Part shown: positions 21,797 to 28,926 of the stretch, piece after piece | How positions within the stretch are numbered: position 1 is the stretch's first letter | Layout of the letters: each line of letters starts with the position of its first letter | Virus record (IMG/VR): IMGVR_UViG_3300035663_001720 | Coordinates: 1-36,910 of that record | Strand: one strand, 5' to 3' | Length of the DNA stretch: 36,910 nucleotides | Origin: a virus | Notes under the pieces: generated by a model | The model's database searches: none | The model's input: only the letters and a program-made list of their open reading frames with translations | Told to the model about the DNA's origin: nothing | Made by a program: the position numbers and the translations under genes

Positions 21797-22315
21797 ATGC
21801 AAAAAATATTAAAAAGAAAAGGAATTATAGAATATATTTCTTACGGCAAACGTCATCGAGAAGATGGCCCGGCAGCAATATGGTTTAATGGAGATAAATC
21901 CTGGTATCTTCATGGTCATCTTCATCGAATAGATGGCCCGGCATTAGAATGGACTAATGGACATCAAGAATGGTGGCTTCATGATCAACGCCATCGAGAC
22001 GATGGGCCTGCAATTGAGTATTTAAATGGAGATAAAGAATGGTGGATTCATGGAAAGCGCCATCGAGAAGGCGCTCCAGCCATAGAAAGTTTCAGTGAGA
22101 AACGATGGTATCTTCATGGTCATCTTCATCGAGAAGATGGTCCAGCGATAGAGTTGCCTAATGGACGTAAAGAGTGGCATCTTCATGATCAATGCCATCG
22201 AGAAGATGGTCCGGCAATAGAAGATGCTTATGGAAATAAATGGTGGTACTTTCAAGGTAAAAATTATACAGAAAAAGAATATTGGAGAGTACTTAAATTG
22301 AAAGCTTTATGGTAA
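21797..22315 (+). CDS. HREDGPA-repeat protein E (6 repeats)
   Basis: A 172-residue paralogue. Its N-cap (MQKILKRKGIIEYISYGKR) is the most divergent in the family. Six repeats follow, one degenerate (HREGAPAIESFSE, which lost the Gly of the turn), then the tail YTEKEYWRVLKLKALW. It lies just after the primase gene. The family likeness across the primase shows that the primase sits within an older array or that the array duplicated around it. Function unknown. Confidence 0.85.
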   Translation: MQKILKRKGIIEYISYGKRHREDGPAAIWFNGDKSWYLHGHLHRIDGPALEWTNGHQEWWLHDQRHRDDGPAIEYLNGDKEWWIHGKRHREGAPAIESFSEKRWYLHGHLHREDGPAIELPNGRKEWHLHDQCHREDGPAIEDAYGNKWWYFQGKNYTEKEYWRVLKLKALW

Positions 22316-22318
22316 AGT

Positions 22319-22705
22319 ATGCAAGAAATTAAAAAAGAGATATGTGGCGCTAAAAAATATTATTGGAAGTATCAGCTACATCGAGAAGATGGGCCAGCCA
22401 TAGAATGGCATGATGGATCTAAAGAATGGTGGATTCATGGTCAACTTCATCGAGAAGATGGTCCGGCAGTAGAATATACTAATGGAGAGAAATTTTGGTA
22501 TCTTTATGGTAAATGCCATCGAGAAGATGGACCTGCCGTAGAATGGTTTAATGGAAATAAATATTGGTTTTTTCATGGTCAACGTCATCGAGAAGATGGC
22601 CCAGCTATAGAGCATTCTGATGGATTGAAAGCTTTTTATCTTCAAGGAAAAGACTATTCAGAAGAAGAATATTGGCGATTAGTTAAATTAAAAGGTTTGT
22701 GGTAA
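22319..22705 (+). CDS. HREDGPA-repeat protein F (4 repeats)
   Basis: A 128-residue paralogue with cap MQEIKKEICGAKKYYWKYQL, four well-kept repeats and tail YSEEEYWRLVKLKGLW. It is the same length as the next two genes, so F, G and H look like a recent triplication. It starts 3 nt after protein E. Function unknown. Confidence 0.85.
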   Translation: MQEIKKEICGAKKYYWKYQLHREDGPAIEWHDGSKEWWIHGQLHREDGPAVEYTNGEKFWYLYGKCHREDGPAVEWFNGNKYWFFHGQRHREDGPAIEHSDGLKAFYLQGKDYSEEEYWRLVKLKGLW

Positions 22706-22709
22706 CACA

Positions 22710-23096
22710 ATGCAAGAAATTAAGATAGATATATTTGGTACCAAAAAATATTATTGGAATGGTCGATTGCATCGAGAAGATGGGCCAGCGATAGAATATT
22801 CTGATGGAACTACAGTGTGGTTTCTTCATAATAAGAAACATCGAGAAGATGGTCCGGCAGTAGAAACTATTGATGGAGATATGGGTTGGTATCGTTATGG
22901 AGAATTACATCGAGAAAAAGAGCCCGCCATTATATTAAATAATGGGGAGAAATCTTGGTGGCTTCATGATCAACGGCACAGAGAGGATGGGCCCGCCGTA
23001 GAATTTGCTAATGGAGAAAAAGAGTGGTTTCTTCAAGGCACAGAATATTTAGAAGAAGAATATTGGCGCTTAGTTAAACTAAAGGGTTTGTGGTAA
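22710..23096 (+). CDS. HREDGPA-repeat protein G (4 repeats)
   Basis: A 128-residue paralogue with cap MQEIKIDIFGTKKYYWNGRL, four repeats and tail YLEEEYWRLVKLKGLW. The third repeat is altered (HREKEPAIILNNG). The tail shares the KGLW variant with protein F, while the other six genes have KALW, which groups F and G as closest relatives at their 3' ends. Function unknown. Confidence 0.85.
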   Translation: MQEIKIDIFGTKKYYWNGRLHREDGPAIEYSDGTTVWFLHNKKHREDGPAVETIDGDMGWYRYGELHREKEPAIILNNGEKSWWLHDQRHREDGPAVEFANGEKEWFLQGTEYLEEEYWRLVKLKGLW

Positions 23097-23100
23097 TAAT

Positions 23101-23487
23101 ATGCAAAAAATTAAGATAGATAAAGATGGTAATAAAAGATATTATTGGAATAATAAGTTACATCGAGAAGATGGTCCGGCCATAGAATGGTTTAATGGAC
23201 GTAAAGATTGGTACCTTCATGGTCAACGACATCGAGAAGCGGGACCAGCAGTAGAATATGAGAATGGAGATAAAGAATGGTTTATCCATGGAAAATATCA
23301 TCGAGAAGATGGCCCAGCCAGAGAATTTTTTTGGGGAGGTAAAGAATGGTTTCTTCACGGTCAACTCCATCGAGAAGATGGACCAGCCATAGAATATGCT
23401 AGTGGAGAAAAATATTGGTACCTTCAAGGCAAAGAATATACAGAAGAAGAGTATTGGCGAGTGGTTAAATTAAAAGCTTTGTGGTAA
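23101..23487 (+). CDS. HREDGPA-repeat protein H (4 repeats)
   Basis: A 128-residue paralogue with cap MQKIKIDKDGNKRYYWNNKL, four repeats and tail YTEEEYWRVVKLKALW. One repeat carries HREAGPA and one has the unusual turn FFWGG. It starts 4 nt after protein G. Function unknown. Confidence 0.85.
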   Translation: MQKIKIDKDGNKRYYWNNKLHREDGPAIEWFNGRKDWYLHGQRHREAGPAVEYENGDKEWFIHGKYHREDGPAREFFWGGKEWFLHGQLHREDGPAIEYASGEKYWYLQGKEYTEEEYWRVVKLKALW

Positions 23488-23490
23488 AGT

Positions 23491-23811
23491 ATGCAAGAAA
23501 TAAAAATAAATGAACGTGGGACTAAAAGATACTATTGGAATGATGAATTACATCGAGAAGATGGTCCGGCCATAGAGAGGAGTAATGGAGATAAAGAATG
23601 GTGGATTCATGGCAAAAGACATCGAGAAGGTGGTCCAGCAGTAGAACTGGCTGATGGATATAAAGAATGGTATCTTCATGGTCAATGTCATCGAGAAGAT
23701 GGTCCAGCCATAGAATATGCCGATGGTTATCAAGAATTTTGGCTAAATAACCGCTTTATTTCTTCAAAAGAAGAATATTGGCGGTTAGTTAAGTTGAAAG
23801 CTCTATGGTAA
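23491..23811 (+). CDS. HREDGPA-repeat protein I (3 repeats)
   Basis: A 106-residue paralogue with cap MQEIKINERGTKRYYWNDEL, three repeats and a tail with a changed approach (WLNNRFISSKEEYWRLVKLK, then ALW). The same change, WLQNSLILSEEEYW, is seen in protein A, so the first and last array members share a tail variant. It ends 13 nt before a GIY-YIG endonuclease gene. Function unknown. Confidence 0.85.
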   Translation: MQEIKINERGTKRYYWNDELHREDGPAIERSNGDKEWWIHGKRHREGGPAVELADGYKEWYLHGQCHREDGPAIEYADGYQEFWLNNRFISSKEEYWRLVKLKALW

Positions 23812-23824
23812 CATCCAAATTTCT

Positions 23825-24649
23825 ATGCTTTTTATTTACAAAATTACCAATTTAATAAATGGAAAAATTTACATTGGGCAAACTATTAATCCCTCTCGAA
23901 GATGGTCACAGCATAAATCTAATGCTAAACTCCAAAAAGGTAAGCAAATTATTACCGCCGCCATCCGTAAATATGGGCCAGACTCCTTCTCTTTCCAAAT
24001 AATTGCCACCTGCCTCTCCCAAGACCAAGCTAATTGTTCAGAAGAACTGATCATCCAACAAGAAAATAGCCGTCATCCCAATATTGGATACAATGTGGAC
24101 AAAGGTGGTATGCTGCAATCTCAAGATCCAATTATTGCGGCTAAAATTAGTCACAGCCTTAAAAAATATTATCAATCTCACGATAATTGGAATAAAGGAG
24201 GCACCCTCTCTCCTGAATGGAAAGAAAAAATATCCCAATCTCATGTAGGGAAAACTGGAACCAATACTGGAAAAACACTCCCCAATAATTGGAAATTAAA
24301 AATTTCTCAATCTCAAGCCGGTCAACCTAAACTTTCCAAAAGAAAATTTCCGCCTCAAATAGAACAAGAAATCTGTCAATTATATATTAATAATAATTCT
24401 GCCTACTCATTAGCTAAACAATTCCAATGTCACCGGACTGTCATTACCGATATTTTAATTCGTCATCATATTACTTTAAGAGTTGCTTCCAATAATAAGA
24501 GAAAGAAATTATTCTCTGCAGAGCAAGAACTAGAGATATGTCAAGAGTATCAGCAAAAAATATATTCCAGAACTGACCTGGCTATCAAATATAAGTGTAG
24601 CAAAACAACTATTAGGGATATATTAATAAGACATAGTGTTCAACTGTAA
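23825..24649 (+). CDS. GIY-YIG homing endonuclease
   Basis: A 274-residue endonuclease. The N-terminal GIY-YIG nuclease domain shows FIYKITNLINGKIYIGQT, then the conserved Arg in RRWSQH and the Glu in EELIIQQ. A linker with NUMOD3-like segments follows (SPEWKEKISQSHVGKTG, LPNNWKLKISQSQAG). Two helix-turn-helix-like units form the C-terminus and resemble each other (SLAKQFQCHRTVITDILIRH and DLAIKYKCSKTTIRDILIRH), an internal duplication of the DNA-binding part. It should cut DNA near the neighbouring sigma-like gene and spread by homing, as inferred from position. It lacks a clear ribosome site. The next gene starts 11 nt after its stop. Confidence 0.92.
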   Translation: MLFIYKITNLINGKIYIGQTINPSRRWSQHKSNAKLQKGKQIITAAIRKYGPDSFSFQIIATCLSQDQANCSEELIIQQENSRHPNIGYNVDKGGMLQSQDPIIAAKISHSLKKYYQSHDNWNKGGTLSPEWKEKISQSHVGKTGTNTGKTLPNNWKLKISQSQAGQPKLSKRKFPPQIEQEICQLYINNNSAYSLAKQFQCHRTVITDILIRHHITLRVASNNKRKKLFSAEQELEICQEYQQKIYSRTDLAIKYKCSKTTIRDILIRHSVQL

Positions 24650-24660
24650 ATGAGGTGATG

Positions 24661-25101
24661 ATGGAACCGAGAAAAAACCGAAGCGATAAGTACCAATGGA
24701 TACTCCTCGAAACCGCCTGCTCCAACGAAATGCTCGAATCCTTCTGCAACGAAGACAGCATCTCGTCTCGCTTAAACCCCTTTCAATATAATGAAAATCT
24801 AATTGATTTAGAAGATCAATTGAAGAAAGAATTTTGGAGAGTGGTAGAAACTTTGTTAACTCCTCGTCAACGTCAGGTGATTCGATTGTATGCTGATGGT
24901 TATACCCAGATGGAAATTGCTAAGATGTTAAATGTTAATCAAAGTTCAATTACGAAATCGCTGAACGGTAACGTGGATTATAAGAACGGGAAAAAGATCT
25001 ACGGTGGCGCGAGAAAGAAAATCCGCAAAATCATCGAAAACGACACCAAGATCAAAGAAATCTTACAGAAAATCGCCGAATGTCGAGATGAAAAATGGTA
25101 A
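24661..25101 (+). CDS. Sigma-70 region 4-like transcription factor
   Basis: A 146-residue protein. Residues 65-103 form a sigma region 4-type helix-turn-helix: LLTPRQRQVIRLYADGYTQM followed by EIAKMLNVNQSSITKSLNG. The N-terminal half has no clear region 2, so it is either a small divergent sigma factor or a transcriptional regulator; it may direct host RNA polymerase to phage promoters. Start codons GTG 24655, ATG 24658 and ATG 24661 are all in frame; the last fits the GAGGTG ribosome site, though the spacing is short. The first 120 and last 145 bases use C-ending codons (ATC, AAC, GAC), while the middle has the A/T-ending codons typical of the window. It is enclosed by homing endonuclease genes on both sides. 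Confidence 0.82.
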   Translation: MEPRKNRSDKYQWILLETACSNEMLESFCNEDSISSRLNPFQYNENLIDLEDQLKKEFWRVVETLLTPRQRQVIRLYADGYTQMEIAKMLNVNQSSITKSLNGNVDYKNGKKIYGGARKKIRKIIENDTKIKEILQKIAECRDEKW

Positions 25102-25107
25102 GTCACT

Positions 25108-25947
25108 GTGACACTTTGCTCTCAATGCCAAATGCCTCAAACTCAATTTGTGCCCAAGACAAAATGGTGTGCCACCTGTCATCAAAACTATAAAAAGAGA
25201 AAATATCAAGAAAATTTATCAGCCAGTAGATACTATACTAACCAAAGAAGAGCGGCAAGAATTCAATGGTTTCAACAACTTAAAGCCAATATTCCTTGTA
25301 CGGATTGTGGAAAAATATATGATCCCGTTTGTTTAGATTATGATCACGTACCAGGTCGAGGCATTAAATATAAAAATGTGTCTCGGATGGTGTTAGATAA
25401 TAGTCCGAAAGAAAAGATCTTAGAAGAAATCAAGAAATGTGAATTGGTTTGCGTGTTATGTCATAATGCGCGGACCTTTTGTCGTTTAAAAACGGCCACT
25501 GCTTATAAACCACATCAACAAAGAAATATTAATATAATTAATCAGTTCAAAGAACAACCGTGCGTTTACTGTGGTCAACAATACCCTAGCTATAATATGC
25601 AAATGGATCATATCAATCCAGCACACAAGTTATCTAATATATCACAGTTGAAAAGTAGTAAAGTAGAAATTTTGCATCAAGAATTGGCTAAATGCCAGGT
25701 GTTATGTGCTGTATGTCATCGGCTTAAATCGATTATTGAACAAAAGGCCGGAAAATATTTACTTGCCAAATCTAAAATTGCTAAAAAGAGGTTATATTTT
25801 GATGGATATGTCAAAGAGTGCGGTCGATGCCGGCAACTAAAAGAACTTAGCTGTTTTAGAAAACATCAGCACACTACTTCTGGCTATAACACTTATTGTA
25901 TAAGCTGTTTTAATGAGTACCGACGACAACGAAGAGCCAACCTGTAA
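25108..25947 (+). CDS. Homing endonuclease with two HNH domains
   Basis: A 279-residue protein with duplicated HNH modules. An N-terminal zinc ribbon (CSQCQ, CATCH) is followed by a basic helix. HNH-1 at 64-125: CTDC, Asp79-His80, and CVLCHNA. HNH-2 at 152-206: CVYC, Asp167-His168, and CAVCHRL. A C-terminal zinc ribbon (CGRCRQL, CISC) ends the protein. Each HNH unit has its own four-cysteine zinc site, so the protein might cut both strands as a monomer; that is inference. It starts with GTG at 25108, inside the palindrome GTCAC-T-GTGAC (25102-25112), 6 nt after the sigma-like gene. The following GIY-YIG gene overlaps its end by 35 nt. Confidence 0.9.
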   Translation: MTLCSQCQMPQTQFVPKTKWCATCHQNYKKRKYQENLSASRYYTNQRRAARIQWFQQLKANIPCTDCGKIYDPVCLDYDHVPGRGIKYKNVSRMVLDNSPKEKILEEIKKCELVCVLCHNARTFCRLKTATAYKPHQQRNINIINQFKEQPCVYCGQQYPSYNMQMDHINPAHKLSNISQLKSSKVEILHQELAKCQVLCAVCHRLKSIIEQKAGKYLLAKSKIAKKRLYFDGYVKECGRCRQLKELSCFRKHQHTTSGYNTYCISCFNEYRRQRRANL

Positions 25948-26791
25948 AATCTATTTGTTAACTAATGTAATCAATAATAAGATTTATATTGGTCAAACTT
26001 GGAATTCAGTTCACTCTCGAATGGGTAAAAAAGGATCAAAATATAGGAACTCTCCTTATTTGTATAAGGCTATTGTCAAATATGGGGCCCAAAATTTCAA
26101 ATATGAAATCTTGGTTAAGTGTTATGATCAAGAGACAGCGGATTATTTAGAAGAATATTATATTAAGCAATATCGAAGTCAAGATTCTCATATTGGTTAT
26201 AATTTGAAAGAAGGCGGTCGAGGAGGTAAGCATTCGTTGGAAACCAAAGAAAAGATCTCTCAATCCGTAAAGAAACAATTGGCCAATTTAACTCCAGAAG
26301 AGTTATTAGAGAGAACGGCCAAAATATCTAGTTATTGGTCTGGAAAGCAGCGAGGCCCACAAACAGAGCAATGGAAACAAGAAAATTCTGCTAAAATTAA
26401 AGCTTGGCATGCAGAACATCCACACCCTATGTTGGGGAAGAGTCATTCAGCGGAAGCAAAAGCAAAAATTAAGCGGAGTAGTTTGGGCAGAAAGTGTTCT
26501 CCGGAAGCTATTCAAAAGCGAGTGGCAAAATTAAAGATAGATCAAGAATTAGAATTATCTATTATTATGGCGTATCAGAGTGGGGATCTTATTTCTGAAA
26601 TTGAAAAAGAATATGGGGTAAGAGTATCAACTATTTACCGAGTGCTGAAGAGGAACGCTATTCCGTTAAGGGGATGTGATCAGAGTTGGGTCGGTAAGAG
26701 TCATACTCCAGAAACCTTGGAAAAGATGTCGAGAGCGAGGAAGAAGTATTGGGAGCGCCAACGAGTGATGGGGACAATTAATCAAGAATAA
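25913..26791 (+). CDS. GIY-YIG homing endonuclease (second)
   Basis: A 292-residue endonuclease. The GIY-YIG domain shows KIYLLTNVINNKIYIGQTWN, a conserved Arg in SRMGKKG, and Glu in YLEEYYIKQY. NUMOD3-like segments (SLETKEKISQSVKK, SAEAKAKIKRSSLGRK, TPETLEKMSRARKK) and a helix-turn-helix (EIEKEYGVRVSTIYRVLKRN) follow for DNA recognition. It differs enough from the 23825 protein that it is not a recent copy. The ATG at 25913 lies 35 nt inside the double-HNH gene, so it must be translated in a different frame from the same message. Together with its neighbours it forms a cluster of three endonucleases around one transcription factor gene. Confidence 0.92.
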   Translation: MSTDDNEEPTCKIYLLTNVINNKIYIGQTWNSVHSRMGKKGSKYRNSPYLYKAIVKYGAQNFKYEILVKCYDQETADYLEEYYIKQYRSQDSHIGYNLKEGGRGGKHSLETKEKISQSVKKQLANLTPEELLERTAKISSYWSGKQRGPQTEQWKQENSAKIKAWHAEHPHPMLGKSHSAEAKAKIKRSSLGRKCSPEAIQKRVAKLKIDQELELSIIMAYQSGDLISEIEKEYGVRVSTIYRVLKRNAIPLRGCDQSWVGKSHTPETLEKMSRARKKYWERQRVMGTINQE

Positions 26792-26843
26792 TATCAATAT
26801 TTGTTTATCTATAATAGGCGTATTTTATTTAATGGGAGACGTA

Positions 26844-27302
26844 ATGTCAAAATTTAGTATAGATTATTCAAGTTTAGAGAATAAAATTTATAAGAAAGCT
26901 TATAGATTGAGCGAAGTAAAAGATAAACTTGAAACTGTGGCCTTTGACATTGTTAGATTCAAGGAAGGCGATAAGGGCGCTGATTTATGGCAAGTCCAGA
27001 GTGCAGATGATGGCGAGTATATTGTGGCTTTATATCAACCAGAAGAGGACGTAAAAACGGCTTCTTGGGATGTGGTATTGAGTAAAACGGCAGGTACTTT
27101 ACATGTTTCTTATAACGGGGATCCGATTGTCAAGGTAGCAGCTAGTAAATTGGGGATTCCGGCAGCTGAGTTAGATAAGGTTCAAAGTTATTTGCCAAAT
27201 AAATTGGCTACTAATAAAAAATTAGTACAAGCATTATTGAATGAATTGCCAGAATCAACTAAAAAAGAGGTATTAAGTAAGTACCCAGAAATGTTAGCTT
27301 AA
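26844..27302 (+). CDS. Protein of unknown function
   Basis: A 152-residue protein with a beta-rich N-terminal half (LETVAFDIVRFKEGDKGADL, EYIVALYQPE) and a helical C-terminal half (KLVQALLNELPESTKKEVLS). No catalytic motif, cysteine cluster or membrane helix. The start at ATG 26844 is chosen over ATG 26832 because GGGAG at 26834-26838 is a good ribosome site for it. It opens the run of larger unknown genes up to 35440. A virion or morphogenesis role is possible from the size and order of these genes, but nothing in this sequence shows it. Confidence 0.75.
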   Translation: MSKFSIDYSSLENKIYKKAYRLSEVKDKLETVAFDIVRFKEGDKGADLWQVQSADDGEYIVALYQPEEDVKTASWDVVLSKTAGTLHVSYNGDPIVKVAASKLGIPAAELDKVQSYLPNKLATNKKLVQALLNELPESTKKEVLSKYPEMLA

Positions 27303-27324
27303 CCTTACCATATAGGCGTTGAAA

Positions 27325-28926
27325 ATGAGCGTTGATAAATTACATAAATTAGTGAGTTCTCTAAATACATCATTATTTAATAATGAGAGACTTGCCACAC
27401 CTGTATTAGCTATTAAATTAGCGCAAGCTAATGCCGCTTATCCGGAAGACCAAACCATTGGGGCGATGCATCGGATTATTGGTAAAATGGTAGATAATGA
27501 GAACGTGTTTATTAGCAAGGGAGAGTTAAAAGCTCTAGCTAATAAATTATATTCTCGTAATACTAAATTTGCCGAACTTTTTCAAGAAGAATTAGGATTA
27601 ACTTCTCCGATTGCCGAGCCAAAATATTTTCCACGAGATGAATCAACAGCCGAAGTTCGTTATGAGGTACAAGACCAGGTATTAGCTAGTGCGTTAGATA
27701 GTGTCTTTAATAATGCGCCATTAAAGATGTATTCTAAGAAATTAGCTTCACAAGCCTTACATTCAGTGGCCTCTAGTTTAGATGCTTGGAATTTAACACC
27801 TACTTCTTTAATGGTCGATGAGGGTAATGAAAAGTTTTTAGTGATTAAAGCTAATTATGAGACTCCTAAAGGGATGACCAGTTTATTTATTCCGGTAGAA
27901 ACAGTAAAGGATCAAGTATTAGAAGCTTCGGTATTTATGGGTAATGTTGGCCCGCAAGAGTTAAATCATAGTGCTATTAAATCATATTTAACGACTCAAG
28001 CCGGGACTAAATTAAAAATTAATGGATCTCAGATTTTATCGATTCTGACTACTGCTGCTTCAGAAAACAGAGAAATTAGCGATGCAGAAATTGCGTTAAC
28101 TAAATTAACTGCCTCTCGTCAAGGAGAGTCTCAATTTTTTGATAATTCGATTGTGGGACAAAAAGTGGCCGAAGCAGGACGTAAAGATATTGAATTTGCT
28201 AAATCAGATGAATTTATGTCATTTGAGAAGCAATTTACTACTCCTCAAGGCCAAGCTATTTGGCAATTTGGGGAAGAAAAAGTTAAAATTGCTCGAGAAC
28301 ATATTATTAGAGAGTTAAAGAGTTATGGTCATAAGAACCCACAAGTAGTTATTGCCAAGAGCGATAATAACTCTATTTTTTACCATGTCTCATTAGATGT
28401 GGGTCGGGTTGGATTTACGGTTCCGGTAAAAATTGCCTCGGGTAAAATTATGAAACCATCTATTATGTTATGTAATGGGGCGGTGAAATCATTTAATCAA
28501 GAGAGTATTAACGAATTATATGTCAAAAATACCAGCGATTATCGTGCCGCTGCGGGCGCCTCAACTTTCTCTGGCTTAAAGCCCAGTGAAGTATTAGATA
28601 ATTTGCGTACGGCCTTAGCTGAAACGAATTACGCTAAAGCCGAAGATGCGTTAAATGTCTTAGCTCATAGTGGAGATACCAAAGCATATGCTACTGGATT
28701 TAGCGTTTATATGAGCGCGTTAGCTAATAAAAATAATGAGCCTGTGCATAAATGCGCTCATGCCATTCACAATAAAACCAGTGAGCATCCCATTTGCAGT
28801 CAGACCGGATTACCGACTCATAAAGTTTACCAAGACAAAGATGGAAATTGCCGACCGATGTATCGTAGGGGCATGGCTGAGACCTATGAAGGCGCAATTT
28901 TTAACAACTACAAAATTTTTGGATGA
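27325..28926 (+). CDS. Large protein of unknown function, possibly virion-related
   Basis: A 533-residue mixed alpha/beta protein, Ala-rich and without enzyme motifs that I recognise. The C-terminal region has a possible metal site: HKCAHAIH and SEHPICSQTGLPTHK, then CRPMYRRGMAETYEGAIFNN. The N-terminus is helical (KLHKLVSSLNTSL). The start is ATG 27325, six bases after an in-frame TTG, with AGG eight bases upstream. The end overlaps the next gene by 4 nt. Its length and lack of enzyme signature would suit a structural or internal virion protein; this is inference. Confidence 0.8.
   Translation: MSVDKLHKLVSSLNTSLFNNERLATPVLAIKLAQANAAYPEDQTIGAMHRIIGKMVDNENVFISKGELKALANKLYSRNTKFAELFQEELGLTSPIAEPKYFPRDESTAEVRYEVQDQVLASALDSVFNNAPLKMYSKKLASQALHSVASSLDAWNLTPTSLMVDEGNEKFLVIKANYETPKGMTSLFIPVETVKDQVLEASVFMGNVGPQELNHSAIKSYLTTQAGTKLKINGSQILSILTTAASENREISDAEIALTKLTASRQGESQFFDNSIVGQKVAEAGRKDIEFAKSDEFMSFEKQFTTPQGQAIWQFGEEKVKIAREHIIRELKSYGHKNPQVVIAKSDNNSIFYHVSLDVGRVGFTVPVKIASGKIMKPSIMLCNGAVKSFNQESINELYVKNTSDYRAAAGASTFSGLKPSEVLDNLRTALAETNYAKAEDALNVLAHSGDTKAYATGFSVYMSALANKNNEPVHKCAHAIHNKTSEHPICSQTGLPTHKVYQDKDGNCRPMYRRGMAETYEGAIFNNYKIFG

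Larger units (their letters stand above)
19771..23757 (+). repeat. Array of about 35 copies of a 69-bp coding repeat in eight genes
   Basis: The core CATCGAGAAGATGG recurs nearly unchanged in most units, and the period is 69 bp (23 codons). Counts per gene in order are 7, 2, 5, 6, 4, 4, 4 and 3. The array is split once by a primase gene at 21026-21784. Synonymous positions in the core are conserved, which suggests recent duplication or gene conversion. It is coding on the + strand and is not a CRISPR array. Confidence 0.92.

Noticed and set aside
20537-23733. Several minus-strand and alternate-frame open frames in the repeat genes (for example 20537-20830, 22376-22645, 23158-23427, and 20553-20921 in another + frame)
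   Set aside because: They are repetitive shadows created by the codon pattern of the HREDGPA units and lack start signals or independent protein features.
19771-23757. CRISPR array or non-coding tandem repeat
   Set aside because: The period is 69 bp and keeps one open frame with conserved protein units; there are no unique spacers of constant size flanked by identical palindromic repeats, and no cas genes.
26810-26815. TATAAT before the 26844 gene as a promoter
   Set aside because: No acceptable -35 box lies 16-18 nt upstream, and such hexamers are frequent by chance in this AT-rich sequence.
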